A stretch of 10,158 nt of DNA from Coleofasciculus sp. S288 (GTDB lineage Bacteria; Cyanobacteriota; Cyanobacteriia; Cyanobacteriales; Coleofasciculaceae): contig JAIUYC010000060.1 in the NCBI GenBank assembly GCA_020216575.1, positions 1-10,158 on the forward strand, given 5' to 3'. This document shows positions 1 to 6,358 of this stretch, piece after piece. The notes under the pieces are model-generated. The model saw nothing but the letters and a program-made list of their open reading frames with translations. It was not told the DNA's origin and made no database searches. How positions within the stretch are numbered: position 1 is the stretch's first letter; each line of letters opens with the position of its first letter. The position numbers and the translations under genes are program-made.

Positions 1-1
1 C

Positions 2-259
2 CTAGTTCAGGCATTTCTCCCAGATGTGATGCGGATTGACACGACAAAGCCCAGTGGCTACGTCAATGCTGTTAATGCGAAAGGCAGCCCCATCACAGGT
101 CGCTTGCTTAAAGACGATGTTTTTGACATGACCATCACTGTACTGACCAATGGGGCAGTTACCACGGATAACGTTTCGTATGATGGCACACCGGGCAACC
201 CTTCCCAAGGTCATCAGCCATTAGTCTCTTCGTTCCCCTACTTGGCTTTACCAAACTAA
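2..259 (+). CDS. DUF4331 domain protein, C-terminal fragment (5' end outside window)
   Basis: The reading frame is open from the first base and ends at TAA 257-259, giving 85 residues of a longer protein. The visible part contains LPDVMRIDTTKPSG, then GRLLKDDVFDMTITVLTNG, and ends SSFPYLALPN. This order (a PD.xRID segment, GR.L.DDV.D, a V(L)TNG.VTTD turn, and a terminal FPYLA.PN) is what I recognise as the end of DUF4331 proteins. Members are usually several hundred residues long, often exported, and of unknown biochemical function. A GTG-ATG pair at 26-31 could be mistaken for a start, but the frame and the similarity continue upstream, so I treat the gene as truncated by the window. It lies upstream of a TPR protein and a NicO transporter on the same strand, which may be functionally meaningful, although a 335-bp repeat-rich gap separates it from them. 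Confidence 0.8.
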   Translation, partial: LVQAFLPDVMRIDTTKPSGYVNAVNAKGSPITGRLLKDDVFDMTITVLTNGAVTTDNVSYDGTPGNPSQGHQPLVSSFPYLALPN

Positions 260-342
260 AGAGTTGTCTAAAAATTACTTCTCCGTTTCTATTTCTACGA
301 GCTGATTGTCATCCCTACCGCCAAGGAGATTATACGGTTCGG

Positions 343-372
343 AGTCAGCGCTTTAGCGCTAAAGCGCTGACT
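343..372. repeat. Perfect 30-bp palindrome (cyanobacterial REP-like)
   Basis: The left arm agtcagcgctttagc (343-357) is the exact reverse complement of the right arm gctaaagcgctgact (358-372), so there is no loop and no mismatch. Its core contains overlapping agcgct palindromes. It adjoins the 75-bp repeat at 383-457. A partial match (agcgctaaaa, 7321-7330) sits at the equivalent end of the other 75-bp copy, which suggests that the two parts form one composite element. There is no T-run, so it is not a classical terminator. Confidence 0.85.
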
Positions 373-382
373 ACAAGCCAAG

Positions 383-457
383 TTATAGCAGTCGCCAAGG
401 CGATTAAGACACAGGCAAATCCTGAAACCTTGACCCGTCAATATGCATCCCTTCTGC
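383..457 (-). repeat. 75-bp dispersed repeat, copy A
   Basis: Read on the minus strand, these 75 bases match 7247-7321 with only about four differences and no gaps (by-eye alignment). The unit begins gcagaagggatgcatattga and ends gccttggcgactgctataa. It has no coding potential. On one side it abuts the 30-bp palindrome; on the other, its pyrimidine-rich end runs into the 22-bp repeat array. Two near-identical copies about 6.8 kb apart indicate a mobile or recently duplicated element, probably present elsewhere in the genome. Confidence 0.85.
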
Positions 458-466
458 CTTCTACCC

Positions 467-567
467 GATTGGTGAGCCTGTCGAACCACTACCCTCTACC
501 CGATTGGTGAGCCTGTCGAACCAGATTGGTGAGCCTGTCGAACCAGATTGGTGAGCCTGTCGAACCA
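467..567 (+). repeat. 22-bp tandem repeats (four copies of gattggtgagcctgtcga..)
   Basis: The unit starts gattggtgagcctgtcga and ends acca. Exact copies lie at 467-488, 502-523, 524-545 and 546-567; the last three are back to back and the first is separated by 13 bases. The core gagcctgtcgaa resembles a short sequence that I recall as repeated in many bacterial genomes. The array ends 27 bp before the ATG of the TPR gene. A GTG inside the array (526) is in frame with that gene, but a start there would translate the repeats. Confidence 0.9.
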
Positions 568-594
568 CTGCCTTTTGCCCTCTACAAAACAACC

Positions 595-1986
595 ATGAAA
601 TGTGTTGATTATCAAAACGACGAGAACAAGTTGGGACATTTAAAGCGTCTTCGGATACCACTCTGGGTAGCGCTGCCGATTGTCGGTATTCTACTCGCTG
701 TTCCACTCAGTCTGCGGTTCTGGAATGAAAGTGCTGGACTCGACAACGCCTATCGCTATCACTTTGAGAAAACCTCCTCGGGCAGTGTCACGAGTAATCT
801 AGGTAAGGAGATCAATTTTTACCAGGAACGCATCAGCCGGAATCCGAATGATGGACTCGATCGCGCTTCACTTGCCAAAACCTACCTGAAAATGGCTCGT
901 GCTACTGGGGATGCTAATTGGTATTTGCTGGCGGAACAGACAGCAAAGCGATCGCTCCTCCATTTACCCTTTGACAATCATGGTGCTATTTTAGCGCTAG
1001 CTCGTGTGGCAGAAGCCAGACATGACTTTGCACAGGCAATTGACTTGGCTCAACAAGTACTGCAAAATCAGCCCGGAAACGAAGATGCTTTATCACTGCT
1101 AGTAACAGCGAATCTGGCGACAGGCAAAGTCGATCAGGCGAAGCAGGCAGCCAATACCTTAGTTAACCAAATTCCTACCATTGGCTCCCTAACGCTACGC
1201 GCCTTAGTGAATCAAGCTCAGGGTAAGGATGAAGCCGCGCTTCAAGACTTCCAACAAGCCTTGGCGGCGGAAGAACCTGGAGAAGCAGGTAGTTCTGCTT
1301 GGGTACGGACAATGCTAGGGCGGTTTTACGTTCAACAGGGAAACCATAAACTAGCAGACCAACTCTATCGCGAAGCCTTACGCATCTTGCCGCGATATCC
1401 CTTAGCGCTGGTGAATCTCGCTGAATTGGAAACTCGGCTGGGACATTATAAAGCGGCTGAGCGCTATTACTCCCAGGTTTTCGTCTCACCTGCCTATCCG
1501 AATGTATTCGATCACGTTGCCTTGCAAGGTTTGGCACGAGTGAAGGAGTTGCAAGGTGACGTGTCAGGGGCAAAAGAGCAACGGGATAAAGCTGAAACGC
1601 TACTGCGACAGCACTTAGATGTGAATTCCTTCGGGCATAGACGAGAACTGGCACGTTTGCTGTTAGAGAGTGGGCAGTCCCAAGATGTGGCCGAAGCACT
1701 CTCGCTCATGCAAGCAGAAGTGCGCGTTCGTCGCGATCCAGAAACCCTCGACACCTTAGCCTGGGCGTTGTCTGGTTCGGAGCGCTGGCACGAAGCCCAA
1801 CAAGTAATGCGTGAAGCACTGCGATGGGGAATACGCGATGCTGGACTGTTCTACCGTGCAGGCATGATTGAGCAAAAACTGGGAAATCAATCTCAAGCGG
1901 CTGCTTACTTCCAATTGGCACAAAAAACTGATCCAACGTTCAACGAACAGCCAAAGCGAATATTAGAGCTATTCATTCGTCCTTAG
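595..1986 (+). CDS. Membrane-anchored tetratricopeptide repeat (TPR) protein
   Basis: The protein has 463 residues. It has a short N-terminal segment, one membrane helix at about residues 22-42 (PLWVALPIVGILLAVPLS), and then a long helical-repeat domain to the C-terminus. TPR-like units include residues 113-160 (AEQTAKRSLLHLPFDN... FAQAIDLAQQVLQNQPGN), 236-268 (LGRFYVQQGNHKLADQLYRE) and 270-292 (LVNLAELETRLGHYKAAERY), with further degenerate units to residue 448 (YFQLAQKTDPTF). Such proteins serve as scaffolds for protein-protein contacts; the basic residues before the helix suggest the TPRs face the periplasm. I prefer ATG 595 because the in-frame GTG at 526 lies inside the 22-bp repeats. 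No clear Shine-Dalgarno is visible. The NicO gene begins 100 bp downstream, so co-transcription is plausible. The partner is unknown. Confidence 0.85.
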   Translation: MKCVDYQNDENKLGHLKRLRIPLWVALPIVGILLAVPLSLRFWNESAGLDNAYRYHFEKTSSGSVTSNLGKEINFYQERISRNPNDGLDRASLAKTYLKMARATGDANWYLLAEQTAKRSLLHLPFDNHGAILALARVAEARHDFAQAIDLAQQVLQNQPGNEDALSLLVTANLATGKVDQAKQAANTLVNQIPTIGSLTLRALVNQAQGKDEAALQDFQQALAAEEPGEAGSSAWVRTMLGRFYVQQGNHKLADQLYREALRILPRYPLALVNLAELETRLGHYKAAERYYSQVFVSPAYPNVFDHVALQGLARVKELQGDVSGAKEQRDKAETLLRQHLDVNSFGHRRELARLLLESGQSQDVAEALSLMQAEVRVRRDPETLDTLAWALSGSERWHEAQQVMREALRWGIRDAGLFYRAGMIEQKLGNQSQAAAYFQLAQKTDPTFNEQPKRILELFIRP

Positions 1987-2000
1987 AAGAATCCCTGTAG

Positions 2001-2054
2001 GGGCGGGTTTATCGACAATTGAAATTTCCAGCCCCGATTTAAGTAAACCCGCCC
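2001..2054. repeat. Inverted repeat between TPR and NicO genes
   Basis: The arm gggcgggttta (2001-2011) is the exact reverse complement of taaacccgccc (2044-2054), an 11-bp stem with a 32-nt loop. The flanking gtaggggcgggttta resembles widespread cyanobacterial intergenic repeats. It has no T-run and lies 32 bp before the NicO start, so it is more likely a dispersed palindrome, possibly affecting mRNA processing, than a terminator. Confidence 0.7.
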
Positions 2055-2086
2055 TGACAACGATGACCACTAATTGAGGTAAATCA

Positions 2087-3487
2087 ATGAACGCAAAGTG
2101 GCGTGAATACAGCAGACTGAGCATCTTTTCGTTTCTAGGCTCGTTGTTGCTCTGGGTTTTAGTGGCAGTCCCCAGCCAAGCGCATTGGGCTGACTTGTCA
2201 GTCGCTGAGATTGTGGTGGGTGAGACTCAAACTCAACTGACACTCACCTTTCCTACAGGTTTGGTAGCATTCGCGGATGATAATCGAGATAGTCAGCTTT
2301 TACCCGAAGAAGTTCGCACCCATGAAGCTGCACTTGTCAAGTTTTTAGGCGATCGCATTCGCCTTACAGATAGCGAGAACAACAACGGTAACCTATCCGT
2401 TAAACTCTCAGAAACACAAGCTCTTCCGCCAAACCTTCAGGCTCCTGTCAGTACTCACAGTACCTTAGAACTAGTCTACACTTGGCTCAAGCCCGTTCAA
2501 GGGCTAAGGATTCACTACAATTTGTTCCTGCCAGGAATACCCACGGCTCGCTGCTTGGCGACCATCTTCCGATCTGGAGAGACGCAAAACCATATTTTCA
2601 GCCCAGAAAACCGAGAGTTTTCCTTAATGCCCGGTACGCCTTGGCTGTCTGCTAAAAGTCTATTGATTGCGATCGCAGGTGCTTTTATGTGGGGGACGCT
2701 GCACGCCATGTCACCCGGACATGGAAAAACGATAGTCGGTGCTTATCTAGTTGGGTCGCGAGCCACTCTTCAACACGCCCTGTTCTTGGGATTAACAACA
2801 ACAATCACTCATACCATCGGCGTATTCGCTCTAGGTTTGGTAACCCTGTTCGCCTCTGAATACATCCTGCCAGAGCAATTGTACCCTTGGATTAGCGTCC
2901 TGTCAGGTCTAATGGTGATCGCCATTGGCTTAAACTTATTTATTAGCCGACTAGGGAATACTCAGTTTCTCAAAAAAACTCGTTTTGGACATCGCCACGC
3001 TGGACATCATCACCACGACCATTCCCATCATCATCACCACGACCATTCTCACGAGCATCACCACGACCATTCTCACCACGAGCATTCTCACCATCATCAC
3101 CACGAGCATGGGCATAGTCATGACGAACACTCCCACTTACCTCCAGGTGCTGACGGAACACCCGTAACTTGGCGGAGTCTGCTTGCTTTAGGGATTTCTG
3201 GTGGTCTTCTGCCTTGTCCCTCAGCTTTAGTTTTGTTACTGAGTGCGATCGCACTCGGACATGTCGGCTTTGGACTAGTGCTGGTACTGGCATTCAGTTT
3301 GGGATTGGCAGGCGTGCTAACCGGATTGGGATTACTGCTCGTTTACGCCAAACAACTTTTTAAAAAATTTCCTACACAAGTTCGTTTAGCGCGTATTTTA
3401 CCTGCTGTCAGTGCCTTGTGCGTTGCGGGCATCGGCCTAGGAATCACGACACAAGCTTTGATGCAAATTGGATTGCTGAAACTTTGA
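2087..3487 (+). CDS. NicO/RcnA-type nickel/cobalt transporter with His-rich loop and EF-hand-like loop
   Basis: The protein has 466 residues and acts in the cytoplasmic membrane. A signal-anchor or signal peptide (residues 12-32, ending SQAH) leads into an extracytoplasmic domain of about 150 residues. This contains DDNRDSQLLPEE (64-75), which fits an EF-hand loop with acidic or polar ligands at positions 1, 3, 5, 7 and 12. The transporter core follows: HAMSPGHGKT (206-215), the hallmark NicO/RcnA motif; helices to about 287; a loop at 301-350 with 31 His in 50 residues; then GGLLPCPSA (372-380) and the remaining helices. The NicO family moves Ni(II)/Co(II), RcnA outward; direction here cannot be read from sequence. 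GAGGT at 2076-2080, 6 nt before ATG, supports the start. The N-terminal domain recalls that of HupE/UreJ-like proteins. A small secreted protein follows after 21 bp. Confidence 0.88.
   Translation: MNAKWREYSRLSIFSFLGSLLLWVLVAVPSQAHWADLSVAEIVVGETQTQLTLTFPTGLVAFADDNRDSQLLPEEVRTHEAALVKFLGDRIRLTDSENNNGNLSVKLSETQALPPNLQAPVSTHSTLELVYTWLKPVQGLRIHYNLFLPGIPTARCLATIFRSGETQNHIFSPENREFSLMPGTPWLSAKSLLIAIAGAFMWGTLHAMSPGHGKTIVGAYLVGSRATLQHALFLGLTTTITHTIGVFALGLVTLFASEYILPEQLYPWISVLSGLMVIAIGLNLFISRLGNTQFLKKTRFGHRHAGHHHHDHSHHHHHDHSHEHHHDHSHHEHSHHHHHEHGHSHDEHSHLPPGADGTPVTWRSLLALGISGGLLPCPSALVLLLSAIALGHVGFGLVLVLAFSLGLAGVLTGLGLLLVYAKQLFKKFPTQVRLARILPAVSALCVAGIGLGITTQALMQIGLLKL
3008..3072 (+). repeat. 24-bp periodic repeats encoding the His-rich loop
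   Basis: The 17-mer catcaccacgaccattc occurs exactly at 3008-3024, 3032-3048 and 3056-3072, a strict 24-bp (8-codon) period. Degenerate versions continue to about 3145. Each unit encodes a HHHDHS-type segment of the NicO loop. In-frame repeat expansion probably sets the number of metal-binding histidines. Confidence 0.85.
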
Positions 3488-3508
3488 ACTAATTTTGGAT
3501 GAGCGATA

Positions 3509-3847
3509 ATGCTGAGATTCCTTCGATTAACTGCGGTAATATCTACCACCCTAATTCTAGTTTTACCTGAGCTCGCTTTGACACAGCCACAGTCTGTAAT
3601 CTCCCAATTCCCAGCAGTACCCAACTCAGATACAGATACGCTGCTTTGCTATATGCAAACCGAGGACGGTCAAGTTTTGAATCTAGATAGTTTATGTAAG
3701 AAACCGACGAGCAATTCCGAGGGGAGTTTACAGACAAGATACTCAAACAGTAGTTTAAATGCAAGTAATAGTGTTGCTGACAAGCCGTGTTATGTAGTTG
3801 ACTCTGATGGACGCCCCTGTCCAACAAATACAAGTCAGAGCCAGTAA
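3509..3847 (+). CDS. Small secreted four-cysteine protein, function unknown
   Basis: The protein has 112 residues. Residues 1-25 form a signal peptide (basic start, hydrophobic VISTTLILVLP, then ELALTQ), so the mature part is probably periplasmic or secreted. Four cysteines fall in two related blocks: C47-C63 within CYMQTEDGQVLNLDSLC, and C94-C104 within CYVVDSDGRPC. A Ser/Asn-rich linker (about 67-90) joins them. Both blocks start Cys-Tyr and carry a (E/S)DG turn, suggesting an internal duplication and two disulfide-closed loops. I recall CYMQT..GQV..L..LC as recurrent in small exported cyanobacterial proteins of unknown role; I know of no formal family. The start lies 21 bp after the NicO stop, with ggatgag nearby as a weak ribosome site, so translation as part of the same operon is likely. 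Confidence 0.7.
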   Translation: MLRFLRLTAVISTTLILVLPELALTQPQSVISQFPAVPNSDTDTLLCYMQTEDGQVLNLDSLCKKPTSNSEGSLQTRYSNSSLNASNSVADKPCYVVDSDGRPCPTNTSQSQ

Positions 3848-3856
3848 GAGATTCCA

Positions 3857-3964
3857 TTACAGGACTTACGCATTTTCTGCCTTAATACATCACCTTTGTA
3901 GGGGCAAGGCATGCCTCGCCCCTACACATGGTGGTTCAAAGGTAAATTTGCGTAAGTCCTGTAA
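3857..3964 (-). repeat. MITE-like repeat, copy 1 (16-bp perfect terminal inverted repeats)
   Basis: This 108-bp element starts ttacaggacttacgca (3857-3872) and ends with its exact reverse complement (3949-3964). A near-perfect 28-bp inner palindrome lies at 3898-3925 (gtaggggcaaggc / atgcctcgcccctac, differences tolerated as G-U pairs). No open frame suggests a transposase. Its reverse complement closely matches 8370-8458 over the first half, so this copy is in the opposite orientation. It sits just past the small secreted protein gene and could fold the 3' end of that transcript. Confidence 0.85.
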
Positions 3965-4003
3965 ACTTAGATCTTGCACCATTCTCACTAAGTCCCAGAG
4001 TCC

Positions 4004-4117
4004 GCCTTGAACTCAAGTTCAAGGCTCATAGCCCAAGTCCATTGAAATGGACTGAAACTCTTACTTAGTCTTCTTCAGAAGACTTTAGCTGTTAGCCTGA
4101 GATTTCGGATTCTCTGG
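4004..4117. repeat. Cluster of hairpins between convergent genes
   Basis: Three perfect and one imperfect inverted repeats follow one another: 4004-4025 (10-bp stem gccttgaact, 2-nt centre), 4036-4053 (8-bp stem agtccatt), 4067-4084 (8-bp stem agtcttct) and 4096-4117 (7-bp stem cctgaga with one mismatch). The stretch lies between the ends of converging genes (3847 plus, 4123 minus). It could be a multi-hairpin dispersed repeat, a two-way transcription barrier or a structured RNA; none has the T-run of a standard terminator. Confidence 0.7.
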
Positions 4118-4122
4118 AGAGA

Positions 4123-5148
4123 TCAAGGTATCGGTTTAGAGGCAGGTTCTGTCCCATCTTCTCGCCGGACTTCTTCCACCTGACCGACTTCAAAAATTAG
4201 GGTGAAGGGTTGACCCATCTCTTTTTCGATAAACTCTTCTAACAGTTGCACCTGCTTGGGTGTTATGGCTTCCTTGGCGCGAACGCTCAAGCGAACTTGA
4301 GGTGGGTTAGTCAGCCAGTTTGTACTGCTTGCGATTAGCTGCACCCGCTGAAACGTGATCGTTCGGTCTAACAACGCCTGCCGGAGACTAGTTTCAAGTT
4401 GAGCTTGCCGAACTAATTCGACAAAGCTTACGCCCAGGGGAATCAGGAGGACACTAGTAAAAGCTAATGCCCAAGTCAGAGGTTTCCGCGCTCGGTTCAG
4501 GGAGGATGTGTAACCTGTAAGCAGGAACGTCAGCATACAGGAGAGGGTAATGCCCAGGAGATTGGTTAGGTAGAGTAGGGTTGCCCCTAAGCTAAGAGAC
4601 CAGTTTGCTTGAGCAAGACCTAAGCCGATCACGCAAATGGGGGGCATGAGGGCAACTGCGATCGCTGTCCCTGCCAGACTACCCGAAATTTTGGGCTGAA
4701 TTTTGGCATAGCCACTAATGCTGCCAGCCGCAACGGCAATCCCCAAGTCTAATAAGGTAGGTTCAGAACGGGACAAGATTTCACTACCGTAGCTAGGAAT
4801 GCCAACCAGCAAACCCAAACACCAAGCCAGAGTTACGGCTAGCAAAGTGCCGATCGCAACCGCCATCAACCCCTTACGTAACAAGGTTAAGTTTCCTTGC
4901 AAGGCACCAAAGGCTAACCCTCGAATTGGCAGCATTAGGGGCGCTACAATCATCGCTCCGATAATCACGGCAGCGCTATTGGAAAGTAAGCCAAAGGTTG
5001 CGATCGCACAAGAGCCGACAATCAAAACTAGATAGGACAAGTCGGGAGTTGACTCTGCCAGCAAATCGGCTTGTAGCTGCTCTAGCTGGGCTGGTTGAGC
5101 CTTTCTCCGTCTGAAATCCTTGAAGCGGTTTCTAATATTTCCTAGCAA
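4123..5148 (-). CDS. DUF389 family integral membrane protein
   Basis: The protein has 341 residues. After a basic N-terminal segment there are about six membrane helices within residues 37-245. The DUF389 signatures are visible: SCAIATFGLLSNSAAVIIGAM (46-66) followed by IVAPLMLPI (67-75), then AVALMPPICVIGLGLA (164-179) and YLTNLLGI (193-200). A soluble C-terminal part of about 95 residues follows (TITFQRVQLI..., then VRLSVRAKEAITPKQVQLLEEF). DUF389 proteins are uncharacterised membrane proteins. The start is TTG 5148: it is the only start codon after the in-frame stop shared with the upstream gene, and GGAG lies 6 nt before it. The gene begins 30 nt after the permease stop on the same strand, so the two are almost surely co-transcribed. 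Confidence 0.88.
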   Translation of the reverse strand: MLGNIRNRFKDFRRRKAQPAQLEQLQADLLAESTPDLSYLVLIVGSCAIATFGLLSNSAAVIIGAMIVAPLMLPIRGLAFGALQGNLTLLRKGLMAVAIGTLLAVTLAWCLGLLVGIPSYGSEILSRSEPTLLDLGIAVAAGSISGYAKIQPKISGSLAGTAIAVALMPPICVIGLGLAQANWSLSLGATLLYLTNLLGITLSCMLTFLLTGYTSSLNRARKPLTWALAFTSVLLIPLGVSFVELVRQAQLETSLRQALLDRTITFQRVQLIASSTNWLTNPPQVRLSVRAKEAITPKQVQLLEEFIEKEMGQPFTLIFEVGQVEEVRREDGTEPASKPIP

Positions 5149-5178
5149 CGCCTTCTCCAGATACCCTACATATTCACC

Positions 5179-6225
5179 CTATTGATTATCCGGTTGGGGC
5201 TGACGGTAATTCCACTTGTCTAAAATATCTTTAATTAAAACTTCTTCTAGCCAAGTCTTAGCTACCACAGTCAGCGGCAGCGCCATTAATAATCCTAATG
5301 CTCCAAAGAAGCTGGTAAAGACTATTTGAGAAGTCAGAGTGATGGCAGGTAACAGCGATACCTGTTTTGCCATGATGGTAGGCGTTAACCAGTAGCTTTC
5401 AACTTGCTGAATCACAATATATAAGAGCAAAACTGCACCTGCCTTCCAAGGAGCATCAAGTAGAGCGATCGCCATTGGCAGTACGACACTTAATGTTGGA
5501 CCAATATTAGGAATAAAGTTGAATAATCCGGCTAAGATAGCATGGGCTAGTGCGAGCGGAACTTGTAAAATCCATAAACCAATTCCACTCAAAGCACCAA
5601 CAAAAACCATTTCCATTAAAGCACCAACTGTCCAACTTCCCAAAGCTGTCTCACACCGGGAGAGAATTTCGTTAACTCGTTGGCGATAAAAAGAGGGAAA
5701 TAATTGAATAAATAATTGGCGGTATGGCTGAGGATTTACCAACAGCATGAGGGTTATAACCAGTACCAGAACGAGTTGTAAAACAGCAGTAATAGACGTA
5801 GAAAATAAACCAACAGAACGTTCCACTACCTGAGTAGCAAGGGGCTGAATCTGTTGAATGATGTTTTCAATTCCGGTAAAATTAGGAAAAGTTGTCCCAA
5901 GTAAGCGATCTTCTAACCAATTAATAGCATTTTGAACGACTTGCAAACCTCTTGGAAGCAAGCTGACTAGTTCTTGAAACTGCTCGACAAAGGGTGGCAC
6001 AACTAGCCATAAAAAGATAATAAAAATTACGAATAAGATGTCAAGACTCAGGAACACAGACCAGCCACGCCCAATGCCCAAGCGTTGGAATTGTTGAACA
6101 AGCTGATTCAATGCCGTTGCCAGGACTACTGCTGTAAATAAAAGCAAAAGTACCTGATGGATTTGCCAGAGAATATACAAGGCAAGGATTAAGGCGAGTA
6201 AACCTATAGATCGACCTAAATTCAC
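5179..6225 (-). CDS. AI-2E/PerM family permease
   Basis: The protein has 348 residues, the usual length for the AI-2E transporter (PerM/TqsA) family. It has an N-terminal helix pair (residues 5-38), a helix at about 56-78, an amphipathic middle region (about 80-140), a helix at 146-164 and a C-terminal bundle. Signatures are FNFIPNIGPTLSVV (235-248) and QQVESYWLTP followed by IMAKQVSLLPA (273-293). The family includes exporters or channels for AI-2 and Na+(Li+)/H+ antiporters; the substrate here is unknown. The start is GTG 6225, giving MNLGRSIGLLAL; no other start codon occurs between it and the upstream in-frame stop, and no Shine-Dalgarno is visible. It precedes the DUF389 gene by 30 nt. 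A 133-bp gap separates it from the DUF1400 gene, so it may have its own promoter. Confidence 0.9.
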   Translation of the reverse strand: MNLGRSIGLLALILALYILWQIHQVLLLLFTAVVLATALNQLVQQFQRLGIGRGWSVFLSLDILFVIFIIFLWLVVPPFVEQFQELVSLLPRGLQVVQNAINWLEDRLLGTTFPNFTGIENIIQQIQPLATQVVERSVGLFSTSITAVLQLVLVLVITLMLLVNPQPYRQLFIQLFPSFYRQRVNEILSRCETALGSWTVGALMEMVFVGALSGIGLWILQVPLALAHAILAGLFNFIPNIGPTLSVVLPMAIALLDAPWKAGAVLLLYIVIQQVESYWLTPTIMAKQVSLLPAITLTSQIVFTSFFGALGLLMALPLTVVAKTWLEEVLIKDILDKWNYRQPQPDNQ

Positions 6226-6358
6226 AGTTTCAACAGAGAATTTGTCGCTGTCAGAGTCAGCCTCTTAAAGCTTTTTTCAGTATTAGCAACAATTGTGACT
6301 AGAAAATGACAGCGACGAATCAGGATGCCTTTTGAGCGGCAGTGTAACTTCAAGTGAA

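Larger units (their letters stand above)
260..594. other. Repeat-rich intergenic region between DUF4331 and TPR genes
   Basis: No credible gene lies here. From left to right it holds an unremarkable AT-rich stretch (260-342), a perfect 30-bp palindrome (343-372), one copy of a 75-bp dispersed repeat (383-457), a pyrimidine-rich segment of cttctgcc type, and four copies of a 22-bp unit (467-567) ending 27 bp before the TPR start codon. I see no convincing promoter or Shine-Dalgarno sequence for the TPR gene. Confidence 0.8.

Noticed and set aside
343..567. CRISPR array
   Set aside because: The 22-bp units are directly adjacent or separated by a low-complexity 13-mer, with no regular unique spacers and no cas genes.
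526..594. In-frame GTG start 23 codons upstream of the TPR gene
   Set aside because: It lies inside the 22-bp tandem repeats and would translate repeat DNA; ATG 595 gives a normal short N-terminus before the membrane helix.
1175..1936. Long minus-strand open frames opposite the TPR gene (up to 174 codons)
   Set aside because: The plus frame has consistent TPR periodicity; the minus translations have no recognisable domain or ribosome site.
2951..3293. Open frames on the minus strand and in other plus frames across the His-rich loop (Val/Met-rich, Arg/Gly-rich)
   Set aside because: They are mirror translations of the cac/cat codon repeats in the NicO gene; low complexity and no start context.
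6244..6316. 10-bp inverted repeat gtcgctgtca / tgacagcgac between PerM and DUF1400 genes
   Set aside because: The arms are separated by 53 nt with no T-run on the minus strand, so it does not look like a terminator; too weak to call an operator.
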